Below, one piece after another: positions 1-7,934 of a stretch of DNA of 47,024 bases (position 1 is its first letter; the number at the start of each line of letters is the position of its first letter). Below the pieces are notes generated by a model. That model searched no databases and was not told the DNA's origin. It saw only the letters and a program-made list of their open reading frames with translations. The stretch comes from Deltaproteobacteria bacterium CG11_big_fil_rev_8_21_14_0_20_45_16. Lineage in GTDB: Bacteria > Bdellovibrionota > UBA2394. The translations under genes were made by a program, and so were the position numbers. Location: contig PCXB01000057.1 in assembly GCA_002787535.1 (NCBI GenBank), positions 1 to 47,024 on the forward strand. Reading direction: 5' to 3'.

Positions 1-96
1 GAAACAGACCATGATGTCCGCAAAAAACATAACTTCTCAAACGACCTGATTTAGGTCACCCCTGCGCGGACAGGACACTGGCATCGAGCCAATCAT

Positions 97-603
97 ATGA
101 TTCCACTCCTTTGGCGATTTCATAACATCCATCATGTAGATCCGGAGCTGGACGTTTCCACGTCTTTTCGATTTCACTTTGGCGAAGTGGTGCTTTCGTG
201 TGGTTTTCGTTTTTTACAAATTATTTTGATTGGCCCAACATTCTCCGTCTTCTTAATTTATGAAACGGTTTTCCAGCTAGGCACCTTTTTTCATCACAGT
301 AACGTCCGGTTGCCTCGTCGATTCGAGCGCTATTTGAATCTTTTGATCGTAACTCCTCGAATGCATACGATTCATCATTCGCAAGAGAAGGAAGAAACGA
401 ACTCTAATTTTTCTGCGGTCTTGCGAGTGTGGGATACACTTCATCGAAGTCTGCGCCGAGGCATTCCAGAGAATCAAATTAAGATCGGCGTCCCGGCCTA
501 TCCAGAAAATGAAAATCGGCTTTGGTCGCTTTTGTCGCTTCCTTTTCGTCTTCAGCGCAATTACTGGAAATCCGCTGAATCAGCTGGAGATGGAATTAAG
601 TGA
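97..603 (+). CDS. 5'-truncated sterol desaturase / fatty acid hydroxylase family protein
   Basis: The protein carries two of the family's histidine clusters: HNIHH near residue 9 of the ATG-started frame and HTIHH about 80 residues later. In this family (membrane di-iron hydroxylases and desaturases) these bind the iron pair. The frame is open upstream of the ATG to a stop at 52-54 and already reads WHRANH before it, which is family-like sequence, so homology starts near base 79. The roughly 100 residues of membrane helices normally found upstream are absent in all three frames of bases 1-78. The gene is therefore truncated or joined to unrelated DNA. It overlaps the next gene by 4 bp (GTGA), suggesting co-transcription. 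The substrate cannot be told. The family call is firm; whether the product works is doubtful. Confidence 0.75.
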   Translation: MIPLLWRFHNIHHVDPELDVSTSFRFHFGEVVLSCGFRFLQIILIGPTFSVFLIYETVFQLGTFFHHSNVRLPRRFERYLNLLIVTPRMHTIHHSQEKEETNSNFSAVLRVWDTLHRSLRRGIPENQIKIGVPAYPENENRLWSLLSLPFRLQRNYWKSAESAGDGIK

Positions 604-1275
604 GCGATAGTTGTTGTACGAACCCCGAAGTATCTAATGATCCTTCTCAAAAAAGAGCGATCCTTCTCGTATTAGGCATTAACCTCTTATTTTTCTTTGG
701 AGAGGGAATCGCTGGAATTCTCGCACAATCTTCAAGTTTATTGGCTGACGCTGTAGATATGGGGGGGTGACGCATTTGTTTATTTTCTTAGCCTTTTAGC
801 TCTCAATCGAAGCTTAAAAGCGAAATCAAAAGTGGCTCTTTTCAATTCAGGGTTTGAACTCATTCTGGGATTTGGAGTTCTCATTGAAGTGATTTCAAAA
901 ATCTTTCGTGACGTTCAACCCATCTCATCGACCATGCTAATTGTTGGCTCGTTTGCACTCCTTGCCAATCTCACCTCGGGAGCCATTCTCCTGGCTCATC
1001 GACATAAAGACATTAATATGAAAGCAGTGTGGATGTGCACGCGTAATGACATTCTGAATAACTTTTTCACGCTGATCGCTGCCGGATGTGTGTACCTTTT
1101 CAATTCAAAGTGGCCAGACATCATGGGGGGTTTTCTGATAGCTGGCCTGAGTGTCTTTTTCTCGTCCCGCGTTCTTTTAGAAAGCTGGAAACATTTTAAT
1201 GGAAAGCCACCAAATACATCTCAACGGCCAAAGAGATCAGATAATCTGGGAACTAATGATGTTGGGAATTATTAG
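600..1275 (+). pseudogene. Cation diffusion facilitator-type transporter, frameshifted
   Basis: A GTG at 600, overlapping the stop of the upstream gene, opens a frame of 56 codons ending at TGA 768-770, right after a run of seven Gs (761-767). With six Gs the frame runs on to 1275 and gives about 224 residues. The corrected protein has the CDF signature of acidic residues in helix 2 (LADAVDMGGDAFVYFLSL) and a second polar metal-site-like segment (TRNDILNNFF), with several hydrophobic helices and a very short C-terminus. CDF proteins export divalent metal ions such as zinc across the inner membrane. The downstream part alone (from about 832) lacks the first helices. The indel may be a real mutation, phase variation at the G tract or an assembly error. 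Confidence 0.75.
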
Positions 1276-1432
1276 GGCTGCAATGCTGCCATACGCTATT
1301 TTGTAAGTAAAAAAACAACGCTGCTATCGAAGCTGTTAAGGGTGACTGGAGCCCGTAGTCACGGGCATGGATCTGATCTCGATCAGTCTTTTCCTGTACA
1401 ATTTGTTAGAAAGTTATACGTTTTCAGAGAGC

Positions 1433-1603
1433 TTAGTTCTCCTTTGTAAGCTGCCGCGAAAATCGCTCAAGCGACGGTAGTCCCTTCTGGGACTGCTTAA
1501 ATACTTCCTTTCGGACAAACTTGTACGCTTGGTAGGTTCCGACAGGGGCACCAACCATTAATACTAGGGCACAGAATATACTAATTAGATCGTTGATATT
1601 CAT
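1433..1603 (-). CDS. Small single-pass membrane protein, 56 aa
   Basis: A short frame reads MNINDLISIFCALVLMVG, continues through one hydrophobic segment of about 20 residues, then has a basic, polar tail (KFVRKEVFKQ) ending QLTKEN. A purine-rich GGAAGG lies 8 nt before the ATG at 1603, while a second ATG two codons upstream (1609) is too close to it. The shape is typical of a bitopic small membrane protein with a cytoplasmic tail. It sits downstream of the recombinase-domain gene on the same strand, 26 bp away, so the two may be co-transcribed. I recognise no family. The good ribosome binding site and clear membrane/tail division make it likely to be real, though it is short. Confidence 0.5.
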   Translation of the reverse strand: MNINDLISIFCALVLMVGAPVGTYQAYKFVRKEVFKQSQKGLPSLERFSRQLTKEN

Positions 1604-1629
1604 TCTCATTTCCTTCCTTTTACATTCCT

Positions 1630-2154
1630 CTATTTTTGTTTATGTAAACGAGCAGGAGACTTGCCACTTCCACGTGGCTTTCTCTTGCTTCTATAAATTC
1701 CTTCTCTCAGTAAGATTTGTCGAATCTGCTCAGTCTGCCATTTCAGGCCGCCTTTTTTAGTTTGGATGTTCTGAGAATGTAGGAAATCGACAATTGATGA
1801 GAGGGTGTCGCCTCGTAAAAACCGAGGTTTGATAATAGTTTTGATTACGCGAGATTCGCCTTTGTGCTCAACGAGCTTCCCGAATTGATATCGTTTGCCA
1901 TAAGGTGCCCATGACGGTCGATTTGAGTTGCCTCCCTGCGGCCTTGAATCAATTCCAAAGCGTTTGAGCGAATCCAGAATCGCAGCGGTGGACAACGAAA
2001 GTTGCTTTGCAATTTGCTTTATGGAGAAGCCTTCGACCACATATTTTTGATGGACAACGGCCTGGTTAAAATGATCGGGCAGGGTTTTAATAGTTGAAAT
2101 CAGGATGGTTTTTGGGCGGACATCGGTTTTTGCACCAGCCTCGAAACCGTCCAC
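1630..2154 (-). CDS. Recombinase-domain DNA-binding protein without catalytic domain
   Basis: The C-terminal half resembles the Recombinase domain that follows the catalytic domain in large serine recombinases: PYGKR near residue 85, a GKLVEHKGE stretch, a LRGDTLSSIVDFLHSQNI helix-rich part and a KGGLKWQTEQIRQIL motif. The N-terminal half contains a helix-turn-helix-like segment (SIKQIAKQLSLSTAAILDSLKRFGI). The serine-recombinase catalytic domain is missing and there is no room for it upstream. A TTG at 2157 could start the frame, but the GTG at 2154 has GAGG about 6 nt before it and is preferred. The protein ends in a basic tail. It probably binds DNA; whether it partners a recombinase elsewhere or acts as a regulator is unknown. 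Confidence 0.65.
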   Translation of the reverse strand: MDGFEAGAKTDVRPKTILISTIKTLPDHFNQAVVHQKYVVEGFSIKQIAKQLSLSTAAILDSLKRFGIDSRPQGGNSNRPSWAPYGKRYQFGKLVEHKGESRVIKTIIKPRFLRGDTLSSIVDFLHSQNIQTKKGGLKWQTEQIRQILLREGIYRSKRKPRGSGKSPARLHKQK

Positions 2155-2271
2155 CAAATCCCTCTAAACCGATTTTCATTCTAAGACATTTGATTCTAGG
2201 CCTTTAGTCTGGTAGCCATTCTGCAATACTTCTTTAGAGCATCTGAAGAAGGGGTTTTTAGGGAGACAACA

Positions 2272-3999
2272 TTGATTCAATTTATCGTTTCGCTCTTACA
2301 AAGGGCTTCGTTTTACCTAACAGTTACAGCCTGGGTGGCAGTTTCAAGCTATGCCGGCGCGAAACCGAAACCAAGAGACACCAAAGTTTGTTCCTCCGTA
2401 CTAAGTCGAAGCGCGGAACTTGAAGCCATGAACGGCGAAGTTATTTACGTAGTTGACACCAATGTTCTCTATGCCGATCCAGCCATATTTAATCGAATGG
2501 GAGATAAAACTCTCGTCCTTCCACGATCCGTCATTGGCGAGCTCGACAGGCATAAGTCCGAACTCAGCGATCGGGGTCAATCTTCGCGCGACATCTCACG
2601 TCAGTTACGAAGGCTGATGGAAGCTAATCGTGGGAAATCAGAAATTAAATTAAGCAATGGCGGCAGGCTTCTCATTCTCGAGGTCTCGGATGATTATAAA
2701 TTTCCAGTCGGCCTCGATAGAGAAAAGGTAGATGATCGAATTGTGGCTCTAGCCCGAGAACTCCAAGACCTAAACAAACACCGCAAAGTAGTTGTTTTGT
2801 CGGGGGATAATAATGTTGCCAATCTCACTTTTGCTCTCGGGCTTGATGCTGATGAAGTAGCGACATCGATCGATCCCGCCGCCGTAAAAGAGCTAATTCA
2901 AGGACCTGTCCGCCTCGTTGTATCGAACGAAAATATGACATTGATTAGAGACTCGAGGACTTTGGATCTCAATGATCTTCGCCATCTCGGATTCGACCCA
3001 AAGGCTGAACCTTATGAGAACCAATATGTTGTCTTTGAAGCTGAGACGCCTTCTGAAACTTTCGATCTCAAAGAGGCTCTCTCGAGAGTCTGGCGATTTC
3101 ATCAAACGGCTCAAGGCGCATTAAAATTTTATCCAGCCGACAAAAAGGAAATTCTGGCACTTACTATTCAGCCTCGAAATATTGAGCAGATCATTGCTGC
3201 AGATTTACTCGTCAACCCGCATATCTCAGTGGTCACATTGGCTGGACTTGCAGGGACTGGCAAAACACTTCTAACACTTGCTTCTGGCGTTGCCCATAGC
3301 GCACTCTTTACGGGACGTGCAACCTTCGAAAGAATTATTCTTACGAGGCCCTATCAAGTCACTGGAGAGCAAATGGGCTTCTTGCCAGGAGATCTCAAGG
3401 ACAAGATGGCACCATTTATGGGGCCTTTCCGCGATAATATCGAAGTTATTGTTGAGGCGATGAGGAAAGATTCTGGACTCTATAAGGGCCGCTATGAAGA
3501 GGTAATTCGAAGAAACGGACAACAAGAAGAGCTAGCCAGACTTAAAAACCTTGATACTGGCGTTCGCTCTGCCAACAGCTTAAACGGAAATGGAAGCGCT
3601 GGGCCGAAGAAGCTTAGCTTCGAAGACATCATTGGTGACAAATATACGCCTCGCGAAATCGCTGAGCGTCTTATTGGTGGCTCGGATTTATTCTCCATCG
3701 AAGCCATTGCCTATACTCGTGGCCGAACATGGAATAATACACTTTTAATTGTTGATGAAGCTCAAAACATGACGATGCATGAAGTAAAAACTCTTCTAAC
3801 GAGGGTTGGCGAAGGAACAAAAGTTGTGTTGCTCGGAGATCTCGAGCAAATCGACAATAAACTTCTCAATCATTCTAACAATGGATTGATTATTACCGCT
3901 TCACGGATGAGGGGACTTCCTTTTGTTGGACATATGAATTTGACAATAGGCGAGCGATCAGAGGTGGCCACCGAAGCAGCACGACGACTTCAGCCTTAA
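2272..3999 (+). CDS. PIN domain-PhoH family ATPase with signal-like N-terminus
   Basis: Residues about 57-215 form a PIN nuclease-like domain (YVVDTNVLYADP with the first acidic residue, then conserved acidic positions and VVVLSGDNN). Residues about 290-575 form a PhoH P-loop ATPase with Walker A GLAGTGKT near 324 and Walker B LLIVDEAQNM. PIN-PhoH proteins are RNA-acting ATPase/nucleases in the families studied. The frame starts at TTG 2272, with GGAG 6 nt upstream (2262-2265), which favours this start over the internal ATG at residue 53. That start adds MIQFIVSLLQRASFYLTVTA and a following AGA-K boundary resembling a Sec signal peptide, which is odd for a cytoplasmic nucleic-acid enzyme. Its stop overlaps the convergent gene's stop by 4 bp. 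Confidence 0.88.
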   Translation: MIQFIVSLLQRASFYLTVTAWVAVSSYAGAKPKPRDTKVCSSVLSRSAELEAMNGEVIYVVDTNVLYADPAIFNRMGDKTLVLPRSVIGELDRHKSELSDRGQSSRDISRQLRRLMEANRGKSEIKLSNGGRLLILEVSDDYKFPVGLDREKVDDRIVALARELQDLNKHRKVVVLSGDNNVANLTFALGLDADEVATSIDPAAVKELIQGPVRLVVSNENMTLIRDSRTLDLNDLRHLGFDPKAEPYENQYVVFEAETPSETFDLKEALSRVWRFHQTAQGALKFYPADKKEILALTIQPRNIEQIIAADLLVNPHISVVTLAGLAGTGKTLLTLASGVAHSALFTGRATFERIILTRPYQVTGEQMGFLPGDLKDKMAPFMGPFRDNIEVIVEAMRKDSGLYKGRYEEVIRRNGQQEELARLKNLDTGVRSANSLNGNGSAGPKKLSFEDIIGDKYTPREIAERLIGGSDLFSIEAIAYTRGRTWNNTLLIVDEAQNMTMHEVKTLLTRVGEGTKVVLLGDLEQIDNKLLNHSNNGLIITASRMRGLPFVGHMNLTIGERSEVATEAARRLQP

Positions 4000-4631
4000 G
4001 GGCTTGAGTCTGAGCGATAACGATTTGACCACCAATGATAAAATCGAATGCCAACAATTCCACCCGCCAGACCGGAAGCGATATCGACCCAATCTATGAC
4101 ACCGTGGATCTGTCGATCCAAAAGAAATTCGGAGTAATAATTGGCTGCAAAAATACTCGCGGCCGCTGCTACATTGCCTAAAACCGGCAGCCGCAAAACA
4201 TTGGCGGCAAGATAACCCGCGCCCGCTGCCGGAATGGACCAGACAAAATTGGACGCATGGGAAGAGAACCACAATGGGAGCTGGATAACATTCTCAGCTG
4301 TCAAAAGATTGAGGGGGGCCGGACTTTGCCTATCGCCCCGGAGGGAGTTGTTAACAGAACTTGCAACAAAAAGTCCGAAGTGCTTTAAACCCTGCCCGCT
4401 AAACGAAGCCGCTCTGTCATAAGTTTGTAGATATTTTAGGAAGAAGTGAAATGATCCAGCAACCGCTGAACCGCGGTAGGCTATTTTCCATGCTACTCGA
4501 GACTTGTAACCAGATTCAGCCTTACCCATAATGGCCTTGAACATCGCCGTGCAGGGTCCCGCCTCAACTGAGGCCAAGGGACATTGAATGGCTGCATACA
4601 GAAATCCACCGAATATTAGGAGCCTTACCAC
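3996..4631 (-). CDS. Exported or inner-membrane protein of unknown function
   Basis: The 211-residue protein begins MVRLLIFGGFLYAAIQCPLASVEAG, a plausible signal peptide or first membrane helix. Several hydrophobic, glycine/alanine-rich stretches follow (PAAGAGYLAANVL, LGNVAAAASIFAANY, ASGLAGGIVGI), so it probably spans the membrane several times. I recognise no family or catalytic motif. It is convergent with the PhoH gene, sharing a TTAA at the stop codons, and divergent from ileS across a 146-bp region. Confidence in the reading frame is fair because a frame this long on the antisense side of no other gene is unlikely by chance. Confidence 0.7.
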   Translation of the reverse strand: MVRLLIFGGFLYAAIQCPLASVEAGPCTAMFKAIMGKAESGYKSRVAWKIAYRGSAVAGSFHFFLKYLQTYDRAASFSGQGLKHFGLFVASSVNNSLRGDRQSPAPLNLLTAENVIQLPLWFSSHASNFVWSIPAAGAGYLAANVLRLPVLGNVAAAASIFAANYYSEFLLDRQIHGVIDWVDIASGLAGGIVGIRFYHWWSNRYRSDSSP

Positions 4632-4741
4632 GGCCTTTTATTATGCAAAGCCAATGCCTAGCCAAATCGGCCCAAAATGCTGATTTTCTTAAAGACTCAG
4701 CCAGTTTCTGGGTATGGCTAGCCTCAATACAACAGGAAGCC

Positions 4742-4772
4742 TTGACCCTAAGTGCCCTAAGCTCGATAAGAT
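4742..4772 (+). promoter_or_regulatory. Candidate ileS promoter placing the start site at the ATG
   Basis: TTGACC at 4742-4747 and TAAGAT at 4767-4772 resemble -35 and -10 boxes with a 19-bp spacer, slightly long. The -10 ends 5 nt before the ATG at 4778, and there is no Shine-Dalgarno sequence before that ATG. If the promoter is real the mRNA would be leaderless. The boxes are good but not perfect, so this is tentative. Confidence 0.35.
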
Positions 4773-4777
4773 TGCTT

Positions 4778-7700
4778 ATGTCGGAACAAGCCGAAATCAC
4801 CCAAAATCAGAACTCTAATCAGATTTCATTCCCCAAGATGGAGGAGGAAATTCTTGCTCGCTGGGCGAAACAAAATATCTTTCAAAAGAGTCTCGATTCC
4901 AAGAAAAAGGCTTACAGTTTTTATGACGGACCTCCTTTTGCGACAGGCCTTCCTCATTATGGACATCTGTTAGCAAGTACCCTTAAGGATATCGTTCCTC
5001 GGTACTGGACGATGCGGGGCTTTCGAGTAGAACGCCGTTGGGGTTGGGATTGTCATGGCCTTCCTATTGAGCAAGAGATTGATAAAAAGCATCAGTTCAA
5101 ATCGACGAACGAAATCGAGGCCTTTGGCATCGCTCGCTACAACGAAGAGTGTCGATCCATCGTTTTGCGCTTTACCGAAGAATGGGAGCGAGTGATCACC
5201 CGTCTTGGCCGATGGGCGGATTTCAAAAACGATTACAAAACTATGGACCGAGACTTTATGGAATCGGTTTGGTGGGTCTTCAAACAAATTTGGGATAAAG
5301 GACTAATCTACCGCGGCTACAAAGTAATGGCGTTTTCCACGGCACTTGGAACGCCACTTTCTAATTTTGAAGCAGGATCTAATTATCAAGAAGTTCAAGA
5401 TCCTGCGATCACGATTAGCTTCCCACTCGTCGATGATCCGAATGTTTCGTTTTTGGCTTGGACGACGACTCCCTGGACCCTGCCGAGCAATCTTTCTTTA
5501 TTGGTCGGCAAGGATATTTCGTATTCCAAAATAAAAACAAAAGACGGAAAGCAATTCATACTAGCGGAAGCATTGCTCTCAAAATTTTTTAAAGAAGGCG
5601 ATTACCAAATCGAAGAAAACACACTTGGGCTTAATCTTGTCGGGACGGCCTACGTTCCACTTTTCGATTTTTTCAAAAGTCTTCCTGCTCCGCATTTTAC
5701 GGTTCAGCTAAGTGACCACGTTAGCACCGAAGATGGTACCGGAATTGTTCATTCGGCTCCCGCGCATGGCGAAGAGGATTATGCGAGTGGAAAACTCTTG
5801 GGCCTAAAGCTTATTTGCCCGGTGGATCCGCATGGTTTATTTACCGATGAAGTGCCAACCTACAAAGATCTCTATGTAAAAGATGCGGACAAATTAATAA
5901 TTCAGGATCTGAAAAAATCAGGGCGTCTGTTTAAGCAAGAGACCATTAATCACCGCTATGCTTTTTGTCCGCGAACGGATACGCCCTTAATTTCTCGAGC
6001 CGTCGCCTCGTGGTTTGTGAGTGTTGAGAAAATTAAAGATAAACTTTGTGAAATCAATGCCAGCCAAACTCATTGGGTGCCTGAACATTTACGAGATGGA
6101 AGATTTGGCAAGTGGTTAGAAAACGCCAGAGACTGGGCGATCTCTCGAAACCGCTACTGGGGAAATCCCCTCCCCATTTGGGAAGCTTTTGAAGAGCCCG
6201 TTCAAAATCGTGAAAGTTTTTGCCTCGGCAGTCTTGAGGAACTTCAAAAATTCACTGGCGAACAATTTAAGGATATTCATCGAGAACATCTGGATGACAT
6301 CATTATCGAAAAGAATGGAAAGAAGTTTAAACGAGTGCCGGAGGTTTTGGACTGTTGGTTTGAAAGCGGCTCGATGCCTTACGCCCAGTACCACTACCCT
6401 TTCGAAAACAAAAAGCAATTCGAAGCAGAATTCCCAGCTGATTTCATTGGAGAAGGTCTCGATCAAACCCGCGGGTGGTTCTATACGCTGTCGGTCTTAG
6501 GAACGATTCTCTTTGAAAAGATTCCCTTCAAAAATGTTGTCGTCAATGGGCTCATCCTTGCCGAAGATGGAAAGAAAATGAGCAAGCGGCTAAAAAATTA
6601 TCCAGATCCCATGGATGTTATGCATAGCTATGGTGCCGATGCACTTCGATTGTATTTAATTGACTCCCCGGTCATCCGCGCAGAGGAACTTCGATTTTCG
6701 GAAAAAGGTGTTAAGGAAATTGTTCGCAAGGTTCAACTCAAACTTTGGAACGCCTACTCATTCTTTGAAAGCTATGCTGAAATCGATGGTTACAAAAAAT
6801 CCATGTGGACGAAGCCCCCACAAAGCAAAAACATCTTGGACCGCTGGATCATTTCGAGAATGCAAAGCCTTCTGAAGCGCATAGAAACTGAGATGACTCT
6901 TTATCATTTGTACAGCGTCGTTCCCGAAGTTTTAAAGTTCTTGGAGGAACTGACCAATACCTATATTCGTCTCAATCGCTCACGATTTTGGGATGAAGGT
7001 TTTACGGAAGACAAGAAATCGGCCTTTGATACGTTACATTATGTTATGACTGATTTCTCGAAAGTTATGGCACCTTTCATGCCCTTTCTGTCGGACAAAC
7101 TCTATCTCTTATTATCAAACGAAACTGGTAAAGAATCTGTTCATCTTGATGACTACCCGCGATCTCAGGAAACCTTGATTAATCCAAGTCTTGAACAGGG
7201 GGTCGCCCTCTTAGAGGAAGTGATTCTCTTATCAAGGAATCTTCGAGAGAAGGAAAAAATTAAGGTACGCATCCCACTCAAGGAACTTGTGATCGTTCAT
7301 CGCAAGGCTAGCGCTCTCGAAAGCCTTCGACCTCTCGAGTCTTATCTTAAGTCGGAACTTAATATTCGAAACATTTCGTATACTTCGGATGAGCCAAAAT
7401 ACGTTGAGGTTTCAATCAAAGCCAATGGCGCTACTCTTGGACCTCGCGCGGGCAAGCGGATGGGCGAACTCATGAAAGCCATATCAACTTTAAGTTTTGA
7501 AGACCTTCAAAAACTCGACGAAGGTGAGCGGTTAAAAGTTGCCGGAGATGTTGAAATTTCCGCGGAGGATGTGCGTATTACACGCAAGCCTGTTGACGGC
7601 TCGCATTCGGTAAGCGCATCATCAAAAATCGCTGTGGCCCTTGATTTATCTGTAGATCGGGACCAGGAGCTGGAAGGCAATGCCCGCGAAATCATTAATC

Positions 7701-7927
7701 GCATTCAAAATTTCCGAAAGGACACTGGTCTAAATTTAGCCGACAGAATTCATTTGGAGATCCAGGCCCCTAAGGAACTGTTGGAGTCCCTAAATAAACA
7801 TCGAACTTTCATTATGGAACAAACCTTAGCTCTCGAAATTAAAGAGGTTTCAAGCTGTCAGTACCCGCGGACTGGAAATTTTGAAATTGATGGTCAGTCC
7901 ATCACGCTTGCGCTAAAGAAGGCCTGA
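4778..7927 (+). CDS. ileS: Isoleucyl-tRNA synthetase, IleS2-like
   Basis: Class I aminoacyl-tRNA synthetase that charges tRNA-Ile in the cytoplasm. The HIGH-type motif is HYGH at residues 60-63, followed by GWDCHGLPIEQE; the second signature is KMSKR at 600-604 followed by LKNYPDP. An editing domain lies between them (WTTTPWTLPSNL and the GTGIVHSAPAHGEEDY stretch), and the C-terminal anticodon-binding region follows RDWAISRNRYWG. KMSKR in place of KMSKS and the roughly 1,050-residue length match the eukaryote-like IleS2 type, which in other bacteria is often insensitive to mupirocin. The frame is open from 4643, but residues before the ATG at 4778 look non-conserved and a promoter-like sequence overlaps them, so 4778 is chosen. 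The aminotransferase gene follows after 7 bp. Confidence 0.95.
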   Translation: MSEQAEITQNQNSNQISFPKMEEEILARWAKQNIFQKSLDSKKKAYSFYDGPPFATGLPHYGHLLASTLKDIVPRYWTMRGFRVERRWGWDCHGLPIEQEIDKKHQFKSTNEIEAFGIARYNEECRSIVLRFTEEWERVITRLGRWADFKNDYKTMDRDFMESVWWVFKQIWDKGLIYRGYKVMAFSTALGTPLSNFEAGSNYQEVQDPAITISFPLVDDPNVSFLAWTTTPWTLPSNLSLLVGKDISYSKIKTKDGKQFILAEALLSKFFKEGDYQIEENTLGLNLVGTAYVPLFDFFKSLPAPHFTVQLSDHVSTEDGTGIVHSAPAHGEEDYASGKLLGLKLICPVDPHGLFTDEVPTYKDLYVKDADKLIIQDLKKSGRLFKQETINHRYAFCPRTDTPLISRAVASWFVSVEKIKDKLCEINASQTHWVPEHLRDGRFGKWLENARDWAISRNRYWGNPLPIWEAFEEPVQNRESFCLGSLEELQKFTGEQFKDIHREHLDDIIIEKNGKKFKRVPEVLDCWFESGSMPYAQYHYPFENKKQFEAEFPADFIGEGLDQTRGWFYTLSVLGTILFEKIPFKNVVVNGLILAEDGKKMSKRLKNYPDPMDVMHSYGADALRLYLIDSPVIRAEELRFSEKGVKEIVRKVQLKLWNAYSFFESYAEIDGYKKSMWTKPPQSKNILDRWIISRMQSLLKRIETEMTLYHLYSVVPEVLKFLEELTNTYIRLNRSRFWDEGFTEDKKSAFDTLHYVMTDFSKVMAPFMPFLSDKLYLLLSNETGKESVHLDDYPRSQETLINPSLEQGVALLEEVILLSRNLREKEKIKVRIPLKELVIVHRKASALESLRPLESYLKSELNIRNISYTSDEPKYVEVSIKANGATLGPRAGKRMGELMKAISTLSFEDLQKLDEGERLKVAGDVEISAEDVRITRKPVDGSHSVSASSKIAVALDLSVDRDQELEGNAREIINRIQNFRKDTGLNLADRIHLEIQAPKELLESLNKHRTFIMEQTLALEIKEVSSCQYPRTGNFEIDGQSITLALKKA

Positions 7928-7934
7928 AATAACT

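Noticed and set aside
1373-1395. CTGATC/GATCAG hairpin followed by TCTTTT as a terminator of the transporter gene
   Set aside because: The stem is only 5-6 bp and AT-rich with a tiny loop; too weak to call.
2893-3114. Minus-strand frames inside the PhoH and other large genes
   Set aside because: They lie antisense to strongly conserved coding sequence and show no features of their own.
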